Positions 36,455 to 44,182 of a DNA stretch of 64,000 bases are shown here, one piece after another (within the stretch, counting starts at the first letter, position 1; the number at the start of each line of letters is the position of its first letter). The position numbers and the translations under genes were made by a program. The stretch lies in assembly GCA_036747295.1 (NCBI GenBank), contig DAIOCN010000007.1, forward strand, positions 41,213 through 105,212. Direction: 5' to 3'. A model generated the notes under the pieces. The model did no database searches and was not told where the DNA came from. It worked only from the letters and a program-made list of their open reading frames with translations. The stretch comes from UBA4736 sp002404015. Its GTDB lineage: Bacteria; Chloroflexota; Dormibacteria; Dormibacterales; Dormibacteraceae.

Positions 36455-36787
36455 CGTGTCCGCGCGATCGAGGTCGTTGCGGCAGGGGATGCTTTGCTGG
36501 CGCCGTCTGTCACCCGTCGCCTCATTGAGGAGTTCGCGCACAAGCCCAAGCCCCAGGTCTCAACGAAGGCCGAATTGGGGACCCTGACTGGACGGGAGGC
36601 GGAGATCCTCCAGCTCGCCCGTGGAAACACGAATCACGAAATCGCCGGCGCGCTGCATCTGAGCGAGGCGACAGTCAAGACTCACGTTGCGCACGTTCTC
36701 GCCAAGCTCGATTCTCGCGACCGCATCCAGGCGGTCATCTTTGCGTACGCGGCGGGTATGGTCGAGCGGGGCTCGCGGCCAGACTGA
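36455..36787 (+). pseudogene. C-terminal remnant of a NarL/FixJ-type response regulator (LuxR HTH)
   Basis: The readable part is the usual linker (VVAAGDALLAPSVTRRLIEE) and a complete LuxR-type DNA-binding domain: LTGREAEILQLARGNTNHEI and LSEATVKTHVAHVLAKLDSR. The phospho-receiver domain is absent and the frame is closed by TAG at 36452, directly before the linker. A TTG at 36494 could still start a free 97-residue HTH protein. No sensor kinase is nearby. The truncation lies close to the tRNA fragment and fits a rearrangement breakpoint. Confidence 0.7.
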
Positions 36788-36912
36788 GGAGACGCCCCGG
36801 CGTAGCTGTCAAACGTTCATCAGAGAAGACTGTCCCGCACCGAGTAAGGGGAACACAGGGGGGTGGGGCCTCATATCTGGACACGTTTTGTAGAGCTGGA
36901 CCCCAGATGAGG

Positions 36913-36980
36913 TGGCGGGGATGGATGGGAATCGAACCCACCTGGGACCCCTTATCAGGACCCCACAGACGGTTTTGAAG
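36913..36980 (-). tRNA. tRNA-Sec-like 3' half (partial; probable attachment-site remnant)
   Basis: On the minus strand the sequence runs from an anticodon-loop-like CTTCAAA (anticodon UCA) through a 23-nt variable arm that folds into an 8-bp hairpin, a T-arm GTGGG-TTCGATT-CCCAT, an 8-nt acceptor strand CCATCCCC, a G discriminator and encoded CCA. The 8+5 acceptor/T geometry, long variable arm and UCA loop all point to selenocysteine tRNA. The 5' half is missing: no GGGGATGG-like strand precedes it and the anticodon stem does not pair. The crossover in the anticodon loop is what integrases leave when an element inserts in a tRNA gene. Confidence 0.45.
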
Positions 36981-37868
36981 TTCGCGGGACGACGGTCCCT
37001 CACCGTCCGGCGACGTCCGTCACGAACTCAAAGGCAGCGATCATGCCAGGCTGGCGTCCGCCACCATCCATCGTTGTCGAGCGGCTTGGCTGTCAGTTTG
37101 GCTGTCAAGGTCCCCTTGTCTGCCGGTGTATCTCGGAGCCGACCGCGTCGGCTACGTCCGCTGAGCCTGATGCGCGGGCTCTCGGCCGCCGGCGACTTCG
37201 AGACCCTCAGCCGCCTACCTGACGGGCTCTCGGTCGCGCGGTCCCCACTCGAGGAGGAACACCACGACGCTTTCGGGCGTCAGGTACCGACCCCATCCAT
37301 CGGCTGTGATGCGGGCGCCACGAACGCGATGCTCGCCGCGGCATCCTGCCTCGTTGGCGCCGAGGTTGTGAACGAAGTGTAGGCAGTGTTCGGCCGCCTC
37401 GCGGGCGTGAGTTGTGTAAGGGCGGGCGTCCTGGCCACGGGTAGCAGCGAGGGTGCCGCCCCCCGCACCGAGTTCAGGGGGACGAAGTGGAGCCCGGTGC
37501 CAGCCAGACGGTTGGAGCGCGGTCCAGCGTTGGATGAGGCGCTTATCGCGAAGCCGATTGGTGCGTATCTGCGCATGGCGCTGGCCCTCGAGAAGAGTTG
37601 TCGCGCCTGCGCCTCAGGGTTGGCGTCCCGGTTCATCTCTCCGTCATCGACGCTGAGGCTCGAAGTCGGCGCGAGGTCGAGGAAGTATGCGACCGACCTC
37701 GCCGTGCGGCGACCGATCATGCACAGCCACGACGGGCGCGTCGTTCCCGGTTCGTCCTAATCGCTCCGTAGCTGGAATCAATCGGCTCGTCCAAACGCGA
37801 AACGGCTCGATATACTGCCTACCAGCATCCGTCCGGGTCCGACCTTCCCGATTGAGGAGGAAGCTACT
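36981..37868. other. Gene-poor junction segment, no convincing coding sequence
   Basis: About 0.9 kb with only short, unconvincing frames on both strands (for instance 37386-37760 plus and 37280-37720 minus). It holds a short direct repeat at 37086-37107 and the upstream region of the NCS1 permease. No integrase or transposase domain is readable. Confidence 0.5.
37086..37107 (+). repeat. Direct repeat TTGGCTGTCA x2
   Basis: Two exact 10-nt copies start 12 nt apart, about 0.1 kb beyond the tRNA fragment. They could be recombinase-binding sites of the putative element; this is only positional inference. Confidence 0.4.
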
Positions 37869-39323
37869 TTGGCTGCGAGTGAGCGCCTACTGAATGCGGA
37901 CCTGGCGCCCACCACGGACAGGACGTGGCGCACATATGACCTCTTCGCGATGTGGATGTCGGACATCCATAGCATCGGCGGCTACACGTTTGCGGCCGGG
38001 TTGTTCTTCCTTGGGCTTGTCGCCTGGCAGGTTCTGGTCGCGCTAGTGGTCGGGATCATCATCGCCTTTCTAGCGGTGAACTTGAGCGGCATCGCCGGTC
38101 AGAAGCTGGGCGTGCCCTTCCCAGTGCTCAGCCGGATCAGCTTCGGCCTCTTCGGCGCCAACATTCCGGCGCTGACGCGGGCCATCATCGCGATCGCCTG
38201 GTATGGCATCCAGACCTATCTGGCGTCGGTCGCGATACTCGTGCTCGTTCTCCGGGTGTCCCCCTCCGTAGGAACTTCCAGCCTCTACCGCTCCGACCTG
38301 CTAGGTCTGAGCTACCTGGGCTGGATCTGTTTCCTGATCATCTGGGTGATCCAACTGCTCGTCCTGTCGCGTGGTATGGAAACGGTCCGTCGCTACCAGG
38401 ACTGGGCGGGACCGCTGGTGTGGGTCGTAATGCTGGCCCTCATGGTCTGGTTGCTCGTGCTGGCGGGCGGCAAGATCAACCTGAACCTGAGCTCCAAGAC
38501 GCTAAGCTCAGGGCAGGCGGTGCTGGCATTCTTTACCGCCATCTCTCTCGTGGTCGCGTACTTCTCAACCCTGATGCTGAACTTCTGCGACTTCTCCCGG
38601 TTCGCGCCCACCAGGAGATCCGTCATCGTCGGCAATTTGCTCGGGCTGCCCGTCAACTTCACGGCTTTCGCGGTGGTCTCCGTGCTCGTGACGGCAGCCA
38701 CCATCACGGTCTTCGGTAAGGCCATCACGGACCCGGTCCTGATCGTGAGCAAGGTGCCCAACACCGCCGTCCTCGTTCTCGGCGCGGCGATGTTCGCGGT
38801 CGCCACCATCGGCATCAACATCGTCGCCAACTTCGTGTCACCGGCCTACGACCTCGCCAACGTGGCCCCCAAGTACATCAACTTCCAGAGGGGCGGCCTG
38901 ATCGCCGCCGTGGTGTCGATCGTCGTGATGCCCTGGAAGATCTACGCCAATCCGGTCGCTGTCAACTACTTCCTTGGCGGCTTGGGTGCGCTCCTTGGTC
39001 CACTCTTCGGGATCATCTTCCTGGACTACTTCCTGATCAGGCGGCAGAAGGTCGATGTGGACGACCTCTACCGCGAAGGCACCTCATCTCCGTACTGGTA
39101 TCAAGGCGGCGTCAATCCCCGAGCCTTGGCCGCCTTCATCCCAGCTGCCGCCGTCTCTCTCATCGTCGCGCTTTTGCCCGCGCTGGGCAGTGCTGCGCCC
39201 TTTTCCTGGTTCATCGGAGCCGGACTCGGCGCCGGCATCTACTGGATCCTGAGCGCGGTCCCTGCGCCAGGCCGGCGACCAGCGCCTACGCGGGTGGCGC
39301 CTAGCCCTGGCGGTCAGGGCTGA
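37869..39323 (+). CDS. NCS1 family nucleobase/allantoin-type permease (cytosine-purine permease)
   Basis: This 484-residue, 12-helix membrane protein of the nucleobase:cation symporter-1 family has recognisable blocks: FAMWMSDIHSIGGYTFAAGL (helix 1 with the Trp and ligand residues), GVPFPVLSRISFGLFGANIP (helix 3 region) and NFCDFSRFAPTRRS (helix 6-7). Such proteins import nucleobases, hydantoins, allantoin or thiamine precursors with Na+ or H+. The TTG start has a strong GAGGAGGAAG site in front, and the next candidate is much further in. A GC-rich hairpin follows the gene. Confidence 0.92.
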   Translation: MAASERLLNADLAPTTDRTWRTYDLFAMWMSDIHSIGGYTFAAGLFFLGLVAWQVLVALVVGIIIAFLAVNLSGIAGQKLGVPFPVLSRISFGLFGANIPALTRAIIAIAWYGIQTYLASVAILVLVLRVSPSVGTSSLYRSDLLGLSYLGWICFLIIWVIQLLVLSRGMETVRRYQDWAGPLVWVVMLALMVWLLVLAGGKINLNLSSKTLSSGQAVLAFFTAISLVVAYFSTLMLNFCDFSRFAPTRRSVIVGNLLGLPVNFTAFAVVSVLVTAATITVFGKAITDPVLIVSKVPNTAVLVLGAAMFAVATIGINIVANFVSPAYDLANVAPKYINFQRGGLIAAVVSIVVMPWKIYANPVAVNYFLGGLGALLGPLFGIIFLDYFLIRRQKVDVDDLYREGTSSPYWYQGGVNPRALAAFIPAAAVSLIVALLPALGSAAPFSWFIGAGLGAGIYWILSAVPAPGRRPAPTRVAPSPGGQG

Positions 39324-39337
39324 AGGAGCTGGAAGAG

Positions 39338-39371
39338 CCGGGAGGCCGGGCCGCCCAGGATGGCCTCCCGG
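39338..39371 (+). terminator. Hairpin after the NCS1 permease; rest of 39,324-39,670 without a gene
   Basis: CCGGGAGGCC and GGCCTCCCGG form a perfect 10-bp stem about 15 nt after the stop; the loop is 14 nt and there is no U-tract. I see no convincing gene in the remaining 0.3 kb to the convergent TauE half genes. Confidence 0.45.
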
Positions 39372-39670
39372 TCCGGCGGTCCGGCTCCGGGAGTTGCGTC
39401 ATCGTCCCCGGAGCACCTCAATATTTAGGCTCGAAGTACGGGCTGTCGCCCGCGTATAAGAAGGACGCTGACGTGGTCGACCAATTCCGGGAGCTCGCGG
39501 CCCACGCTTAAAGGCTGGGCCGGCTCCGCCGAGAACATCGAGTCCCGGCCCCGCCCTAAGGTGCGCAGAAACTCAGTCGCCTGCCTTCCGGGGGCCAGCC
39601 GCGATAGGCGAGGAGGTCTGTGCGCGGATTTCAGGCTCAGGCGGCGCGGGAATATATCAGGCCGCAGGAG

Positions 39671-40027
39671 CTATGGCCACATGCGCCAGGCCGCGAGGAG
39701 CAGGACCACGCCGAACGCCCGGGCCAGGACCGCGTGGGGCAGCTGGAGGGCGATCGCCGCGCCGACGATGGCGCCGACCGCCCCGCCCAGCCCGATCCAC
39801 AGGGCGGCCCGACGAAGGACGTTGCCAGCCCTGTCATGGGTGACCCCCCCGACCAAAGCGGTAGGGAGGATGGCCGCCAGCGATGTTCCCTGGGCGATTC
39901 GCTGCGGGAGCCCGAATCCAAAGGTCATGATCGGGACCAAGAAGATCCCGCCGCCGACGCCCAGAACTCCACTGGCGGCTCCCACCAGGAAGCCTGCCAG
40001 CACCACAAGCGCGGCGTGAGTGATCAC
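39671..40027 (-). CDS. TauE/SafE-type exporter, second half-size subunit
   Basis: This 118-residue membrane protein carries one TSUP repeat: four hydrophobic helices with the signature SGVLGVGGGIFLVPIMTF (about residues 20-37). TauE/SafE sulfite exporters normally contain two such repeats in one chain of about 250 residues. Here the two repeats are separate genes overlapping by ATGA (4 nt), so this protein should pair with its upstream partner in the inner membrane. Substrates of the family are sulfite, sulfoacetate or related anions. It is the last gene of the molybdenum-enzyme operon. Confidence 0.87.
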   Translation of the reverse strand: MITHAALVVLAGFLVGAASGVLGVGGGIFLVPIMTFGFGLPQRIAQGTSLAAILPTALVGGVTHDRAGNVLRRAALWIGLGGAVGAIVGAAIALQLPHAVLARAFGVVLLLAAWRMWP

Positions 40028-40380
40028 GGCGCCAGCAGCTCCTTTAGCCCCAGGCCGAGCAATACGAACGTCATCGCATACTTGAGCGCCCGCTCGGGAA
40101 TTCGACTCATGAAACGGGCCCCAACGTAAGCACCGAAGACACTTCCGGCGACCAGCAATCCGGCGAAGGCCAGGTCGGCCTGGGGCTGGCGTGAGCCGAA
40201 GTAGTAGATGAGGAGGGCGACCAGGGAACCCGGAATGATGCCGACCAGCGACGTGCCGTGGGCCTGGTGCTGGCCGATGCGAGCGAACACGACCTGGAGC
40301 GGAACCAGGATGAAGCCCCCCCCCACTCCGAGTAGGCCGCTCAGGAGGCCGGCGGCAAATCCGATGGTGCCAAGAACCAC
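40024..40380 (-). CDS. TauE/SafE-type exporter, first half-size subunit
   Basis: This 118-residue membrane protein has the first TSUP repeat, LSGLLGVGGGFILVPLQVVF (about residues 14-33) and a second motif region HGTSLVGIIPGSLVAL. Its stop overlaps the start of the second half gene by 4 nt. The absence of a fusion is unusual for this family; an ancestral split, or a stop that arose between the halves, are the alternatives. The start lies 32 nt after the TorD-type gene, on the same strand. Confidence 0.87.
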   Translation of the reverse strand: MVLGTIGFAAGLLSGLLGVGGGFILVPLQVVFARIGQHQAHGTSLVGIIPGSLVALLIYYFGSRQPQADLAFAGLLVAGSVFGAYVGARFMSRIPERALKYAMTFVLLGLGLKELLAP

Positions 40381-40412
40381 TGGCGAAGACGCAGGCCGGC
40401 GTGTCGCGGCGA

Positions 40413-41285
40413 TCAGGCGCCTGTCTCCAGCGCTACTCCAGCATCCAGTAGCTCTCTCGCCGCCACGGCCAGATTCGCGAGCGTGTCCGCAGCGGACTTG
40501 GCACGGAGGGCCCAGATTCTGGAAACCGGTCGCAGTGCCTCCGGCCGGCTTTCATGGCAGGCGCCCCATGCGCGCGCCTTTGCGGCGAGCCAGGCGAGCG
40601 TCCGCTCCGGGTCTTGGCTTAGCAGTCCTTCCAAAACGTATCTCCGTTCGGCGATGCGCAGGCCGAGGCCGAGTTCGGCGGCGGCACGGGCCAGGTCGTC
40701 GCGGACCAGGACCATGCCCGTCCGGGCGGGAGCTAGGAGCGCGGCCAGGAAGGCCCGGCTGCCGGCCGCCCGCGGATCCGGCAGGGGCGCCGGCGCGCGG
40801 AGGGCCAACGGGGTCGAGGCCGGCGGGCCCACCCGCTCCGCCTCGGCGGCCAGGGCTTCGCCGAGGAGCGCCGCCCAGGCCCGATAGAACGGCGAGGAGC
40901 AGTGCACGACGGCGTCCAGGTAAAAGGGCAGCCAGGAGAGCAGATGCTCCCAGAGCAGCGCCTTGCCGGCGTGCCGGGCCTTCTCCGAGGGATCGTCGGC
41001 GAGGGCCGAGTAGAGGCCGAGCAGCGGGGTCAGGTGGTCGGGCTCGGCCGGAGGCTGCAGTCCCAGCGCGCGCCAGAAGCCGGCCACCCGGTCCCGCGCC
41101 TCGCCGCCCAGCATCCCTTCGGCGCCCAGGTAGACCGAGGCGTAGGGGTAGAGCTGGAAGAGGAAGACGTCCGCGTGCTCGGCCGCGCCGGGCGGCGCGG
41201 GCAGGCCGAGGGCGGCGGCCGGCCGGGCAGCGGCGGGGCCGGGCGGTTCGGCGAGCGCGCCCAGGGCGCGCAGCAGCTCGCTCAT
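40413..41285 (-). CDS. TorD/DmsD-type molybdoenzyme maturation chaperone
   Basis: This 290-residue all-helical protein contains TorD-family blocks: FLFQLYPYASVYLGAEGMLG, LGLYSALADDPSEKARHAGK and LLWEHLLSWLPFYLDAV (the conserved E-H-L-x-x-W-x-P motif). Chaperones of this type bind the molybdoenzyme before cofactor insertion or export. It overlaps the catalytic gene by 4 nt. The C-terminal 100 residues exceed the usual length and are Ala-rich, of unknown role. Confidence 0.87.
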   Translation of the reverse strand: MSELLRALGALAEPPGPAAARPAAALGLPAPPGAAEHADVFLFQLYPYASVYLGAEGMLGGEARDRVAGFWRALGLQPPAEPDHLTPLLGLYSALADDPSEKARHAGKALLWEHLLSWLPFYLDAVVHCSSPFYRAWAALLGEALAAEAERVGPPASTPLALRAPAPLPDPRAAGSRAFLAALLAPARTGMVLVRDDLARAAAELGLGLRIAERRYVLEGLLSQDPERTLAWLAAKARAWGACHESRPEALRPVSRIWALRAKSAADTLANLAVAARELLDAGVALETGA

Positions 41286-44182
41286 GTCCCCGCCGGCAGC
41301 TCGTAGGCGTCGTGGCCGGGCTTTAATGGCCGCAACAGCCAGTAGGGTCGCCGGGTGCCGTCCGGCGAGACTTGGAAGGCGGAGCGGGTCAGCTCAAGCC
41401 AGCTTTTGTAGACGGCCTCGGCCTTCGCCGTGTCGACCGCGATGTCGCCGTAGGCGTCGCCCGGTTCCGCCCGCCGCACCCGCACCGCCTGGTGCCAGCA
41501 GTGCATCCCGGAGATCGGGTCGGGATGGACCGGAAAGGTCAGGTTCTGGTGTACACCGGCGTCCGTCCACCAGATCCGGCGCGTGTCGGGATCGCTTGAC
41601 TCGAAGGGCTCCACGCCCTTCTGCCGGTTCAGCTTCCAGCCGTCGACGCCTTTGTCTAGGCGGACCGTCGCCATCATCTGCCGCTGGCCGGCCTGGTGGC
41701 CCTCCACCTTCCAGCGTCCCATGTGGTGACTACACGCAACCACGCCGGGCCGGATGCCCTCGGTGACCCAGGCCTTGACGACGAAGTGGCCGATCTCGGT
41801 CTCCACCCGCACGAGGTCGCCGGTGCGCAGGCCGCCCAGCCTCGCGGCGTCCAAGGGGTGGATCCAGGCCGGGTTGGTGTGGGCGATCTCGTCGAGCCAC
41901 TTGGCGTTGGCGCTGCGGGTGTGGATCTGCACCGGCAGCCGGAAGGTGGAGATGAGGACCATCTGGTCGGGGCTCAGTTCGGAGGGGTGGACGTGGCTGC
42001 GGATATAGGTGGGCACCGCGTATTCTGGCCAGCCCCACTCGGCCAGCGTCCGCGAGTAGAACTCGAGGCGGCCGCTTGGGGTCGGCCAGCCCCGCAGGAT
42101 CTCGCCGTCAACCTCGACGCCGACTGGGCGCCGACCCTCCGAGTCGGGGTCGGGCGTGGGCAGCGGCACCACGTTGGGGCTGGCCGGTCCGGCGGCGCGC
42201 GTGTAAACGCGGCCGATGCCGTCGGTGCGAGTGTCCTCGAGCTCCGCGGGTGGTACCGGCTGCTCGTGCACCGGCCCCACCTTGGAGGTCACCTCGAAGG
42301 CGCCGTAGCGGCGCATGAACTCGAGCGGCGTCATGCCCTCCGACTGGGCCCGCTCGGGCAGGCCCGGCACCGAGTTCTCGAAGATCCAGGCGTAGTACTC
42401 GTCCACGCCCAGCTTGGCGCCGGGCTCGCGTTTCGATTCGAAGTACTGGCGGATGCCCAGCTCGCCGTCTGGGTCGATCCGCCAGGACAGGTCGATCCAG
42501 AACTCGTTCTCCTCCCAAACCTCGCCCGGGTTGACCTCGCGGGTGTCGGTCACCTTCTCGCCCAGGCGCTCGCGTGCGGCCCGCAGCACAGGCTGCCTGA
42601 AGCCCAGCCATTGGGCGTCGTGGGTCTCGTAAGAGTGGATGTCGTGGCGCTCGGAAGAGTGGCCCATCGGCAGCACGTAGTCGGCGAAATAGGCGGTCTC
42701 GTTCCAGGTCGGAGTCAGCGCGACGTGGCAGCCGACGAGCTTCTCGTCGGTCAGGGCCTCGATCCAGGCGAAGCCGTTGGGGTTGGTCCAAACCGGGTTG
42801 TAGACCCGCGTGAAGTAGACGTCCAGCCGGCCGCGGCCCTCCTTCAGCAGGTGCGGCAGCAGGAACGACATCTCGTTCATGGCCAGCGGGTACTCCTCGG
42901 GCCAGGTGAGCCGATTCCATTTGGGCGGGTGGGGCGGCACATATATGGGCCGGGGCACCCATTTGTTCCAGGCGTTGGGAAAGACGCCGCCCTCGCTGGC
43001 CACGGCGCCCAAGAGGGCGTTCAGAAGGAAGAGGCAGCGCGAAACCTGCCAGCCGCCCAGGTTGCCGGCCGCCGCAGAACGCCAGTTGTGGCTGGAGAAG
43101 CGGGTGCCGGCGCCGGCCACCAGCTCGGCCACGTCGCGCAGCGTGGCCGCGTCGACCCCCGACTCCGCCTCGGCGAACTCGAAAGTGTATTCCGCGTAGA
43201 GCTCACCCAGCTCCTTCTCAAAGGCCTCGAAGGTCTGCGGCCGGTCGGCTCGCTCGCGGGCCATGAACTCCTGCCAGTTCCACCAGCGGCGCACGAACTC
43301 GCGGTTATAACGGCCGGTGGCGACCAGGTGGGCCGCGATCGCGAGCAGCATCGCCGGCTCGCTGCCCGGCCGAGGCGCCAACCAGTGGTCCGCGTGGGTG
43401 GCCGTGTTGGACAGGCGGACGTCAACCACGATCAGCTTGGCGCCGTCCTGCTTGGCTTCGATGATCCGCTGCGCGTGGGGGTTGAAGTAGTGGCCGGACT
43501 CCAGGTGGGCGGAGATCAGGAAGATCACGTCGGCGTTGGCGTGGTCGGGGCTCGGCCGGTCGAGGCCCATCCAGTACTGGTAGCCGGCCCGGCCGGCCGA
43601 GGAGCAGATGTTGGTATGCGAGTTGTGGCCGTCCACGCCCCAGGCCGCCAGCACCCGCTCGGTGAAGCCGTCCTCGCCCGGCCGCCCGACGTGGTACATG
43701 ACCTCGTTCTGGCGCTCCTCTTGGATCGCCCGGCGGATCCGGCCGGCGATATCGTCAAGCGCCTCGTCCCAGCTCACCTGCTCCCAGCGGCCCTCGCCCC
43801 GGGCGCCCGCCCGGCGCAGCGGGTGCAGGATGCGGTCGGGGTCGGTGACCTGGTTCAGGGTGGCCGGGCCCTTGGCGCAGTTGCGGCCACGGGAGCCGGG
43901 GTGCTCGGGGTTGCCCTCGAACTTGCGCACGCTCAGGCTGTCGCGGTCGACGTAGGCCAGCAGACCGCAGGCCGACTCGCAGTTGAAGCAGGTGGTGGGC
44001 ACCAGCAGGTAGCGCTTCTCGCTCCGATCGCGTGATTCCACCTCCACCCAATCGCCCCAACGCTCCTTGGGCGGGAAGGCGGCCAGGTGGATGCGGCTCG
44101 CGCCCTCGTAGAAGGTCTCGCCGCGCGCCTCCACCTCCTGGCGGGCCGCGCTGACGCGGGCGTTGAGCTTGTCCAGGTTCAT
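41282..44182 (-). CDS. Molybdopterin oxidoreductase catalytic subunit (PsrA/DMSO-reductase family)
   Basis: This 966-residue catalytic subunit has an N-terminal [4Fe-4S] site CFNCESACG plus NCAKG, then the bis-MGD domains. The probable molybdenum ligand is Cys in HTNICSSAGRAGYQYW, as in polysulfide-type and formate-type enzymes. A dinucleotide-binding C-terminal domain (from about residue 740, MVLISTFRLPVQIHTRSANA) follows. There is no Tat signal: it begins MNLDKLNARVSAARQEVEAR. This is odd for a family member made with a TorD chaperone, so the complex may face the cytoplasm. No in-frame UGA/Sec was seen. It is coupled by 4-nt overlaps on both sides. Confidence 0.9.
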   Translation of the reverse strand: MNLDKLNARVSAARQEVEARGETFYEGASRIHLAAFPPKERWGDWVEVESRDRSEKRYLLVPTTCFNCESACGLLAYVDRDSLSVRKFEGNPEHPGSRGRNCAKGPATLNQVTDPDRILHPLRRAGARGEGRWEQVSWDEALDDIAGRIRRAIQEERQNEVMYHVGRPGEDGFTERVLAAWGVDGHNSHTNICSSAGRAGYQYWMGLDRPSPDHANADVIFLISAHLESGHYFNPHAQRIIEAKQDGAKLIVVDVRLSNTATHADHWLAPRPGSEPAMLLAIAAHLVATGRYNREFVRRWWNWQEFMARERADRPQTFEAFEKELGELYAEYTFEFAEAESGVDAATLRDVAELVAGAGTRFSSHNWRSAAAGNLGGWQVSRCLFLLNALLGAVASEGGVFPNAWNKWVPRPIYVPPHPPKWNRLTWPEEYPLAMNEMSFLLPHLLKEGRGRLDVYFTRVYNPVWTNPNGFAWIEALTDEKLVGCHVALTPTWNETAYFADYVLPMGHSSERHDIHSYETHDAQWLGFRQPVLRAARERLGEKVTDTREVNPGEVWEENEFWIDLSWRIDPDGELGIRQYFESKREPGAKLGVDEYYAWIFENSVPGLPERAQSEGMTPLEFMRRYGAFEVTSKVGPVHEQPVPPAELEDTRTDGIGRVYTRAAGPASPNVVPLPTPDPDSEGRRPVGVEVDGEILRGWPTPSGRLEFYSRTLAEWGWPEYAVPTYIRSHVHPSELSPDQMVLISTFRLPVQIHTRSANAKWLDEIAHTNPAWIHPLDAARLGGLRTGDLVRVETEIGHFVVKAWVTEGIRPGVVACSHHMGRWKVEGHQAGQRQMMATVRLDKGVDGWKLNRQKGVEPFESSDPDTRRIWWTDAGVHQNLTFPVHPDPISGMHCWHQAVRVRRAEPGDAYGDIAVDTAKAEAVYKSWLELTRSAFQVSPDGTRRPYWLLRPLKPGHDAYELPAGT

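Noticed and set aside
36913..37010. Complete tRNA-Sec gene
   Set aside because: No 5' acceptor strand complementary to CCATCCCC was found and the anticodon stem does not pair, so only a 3' half is claimed.
41696..44035. 779-codon open frame on the plus strand
   Set aside because: It is exactly antisense to the molybdopterin oxidoreductase gene, has no recognisable domain and shows the V/G/A/R-rich bias of high-GC shadow frames.
41282..44182. Selenocysteine-containing formate dehydrogenase, prompted by the tRNA-Sec-like fragment
   Set aside because: The reading frame has no in-frame UGA and the ligand position shows Cys in NICSSA.
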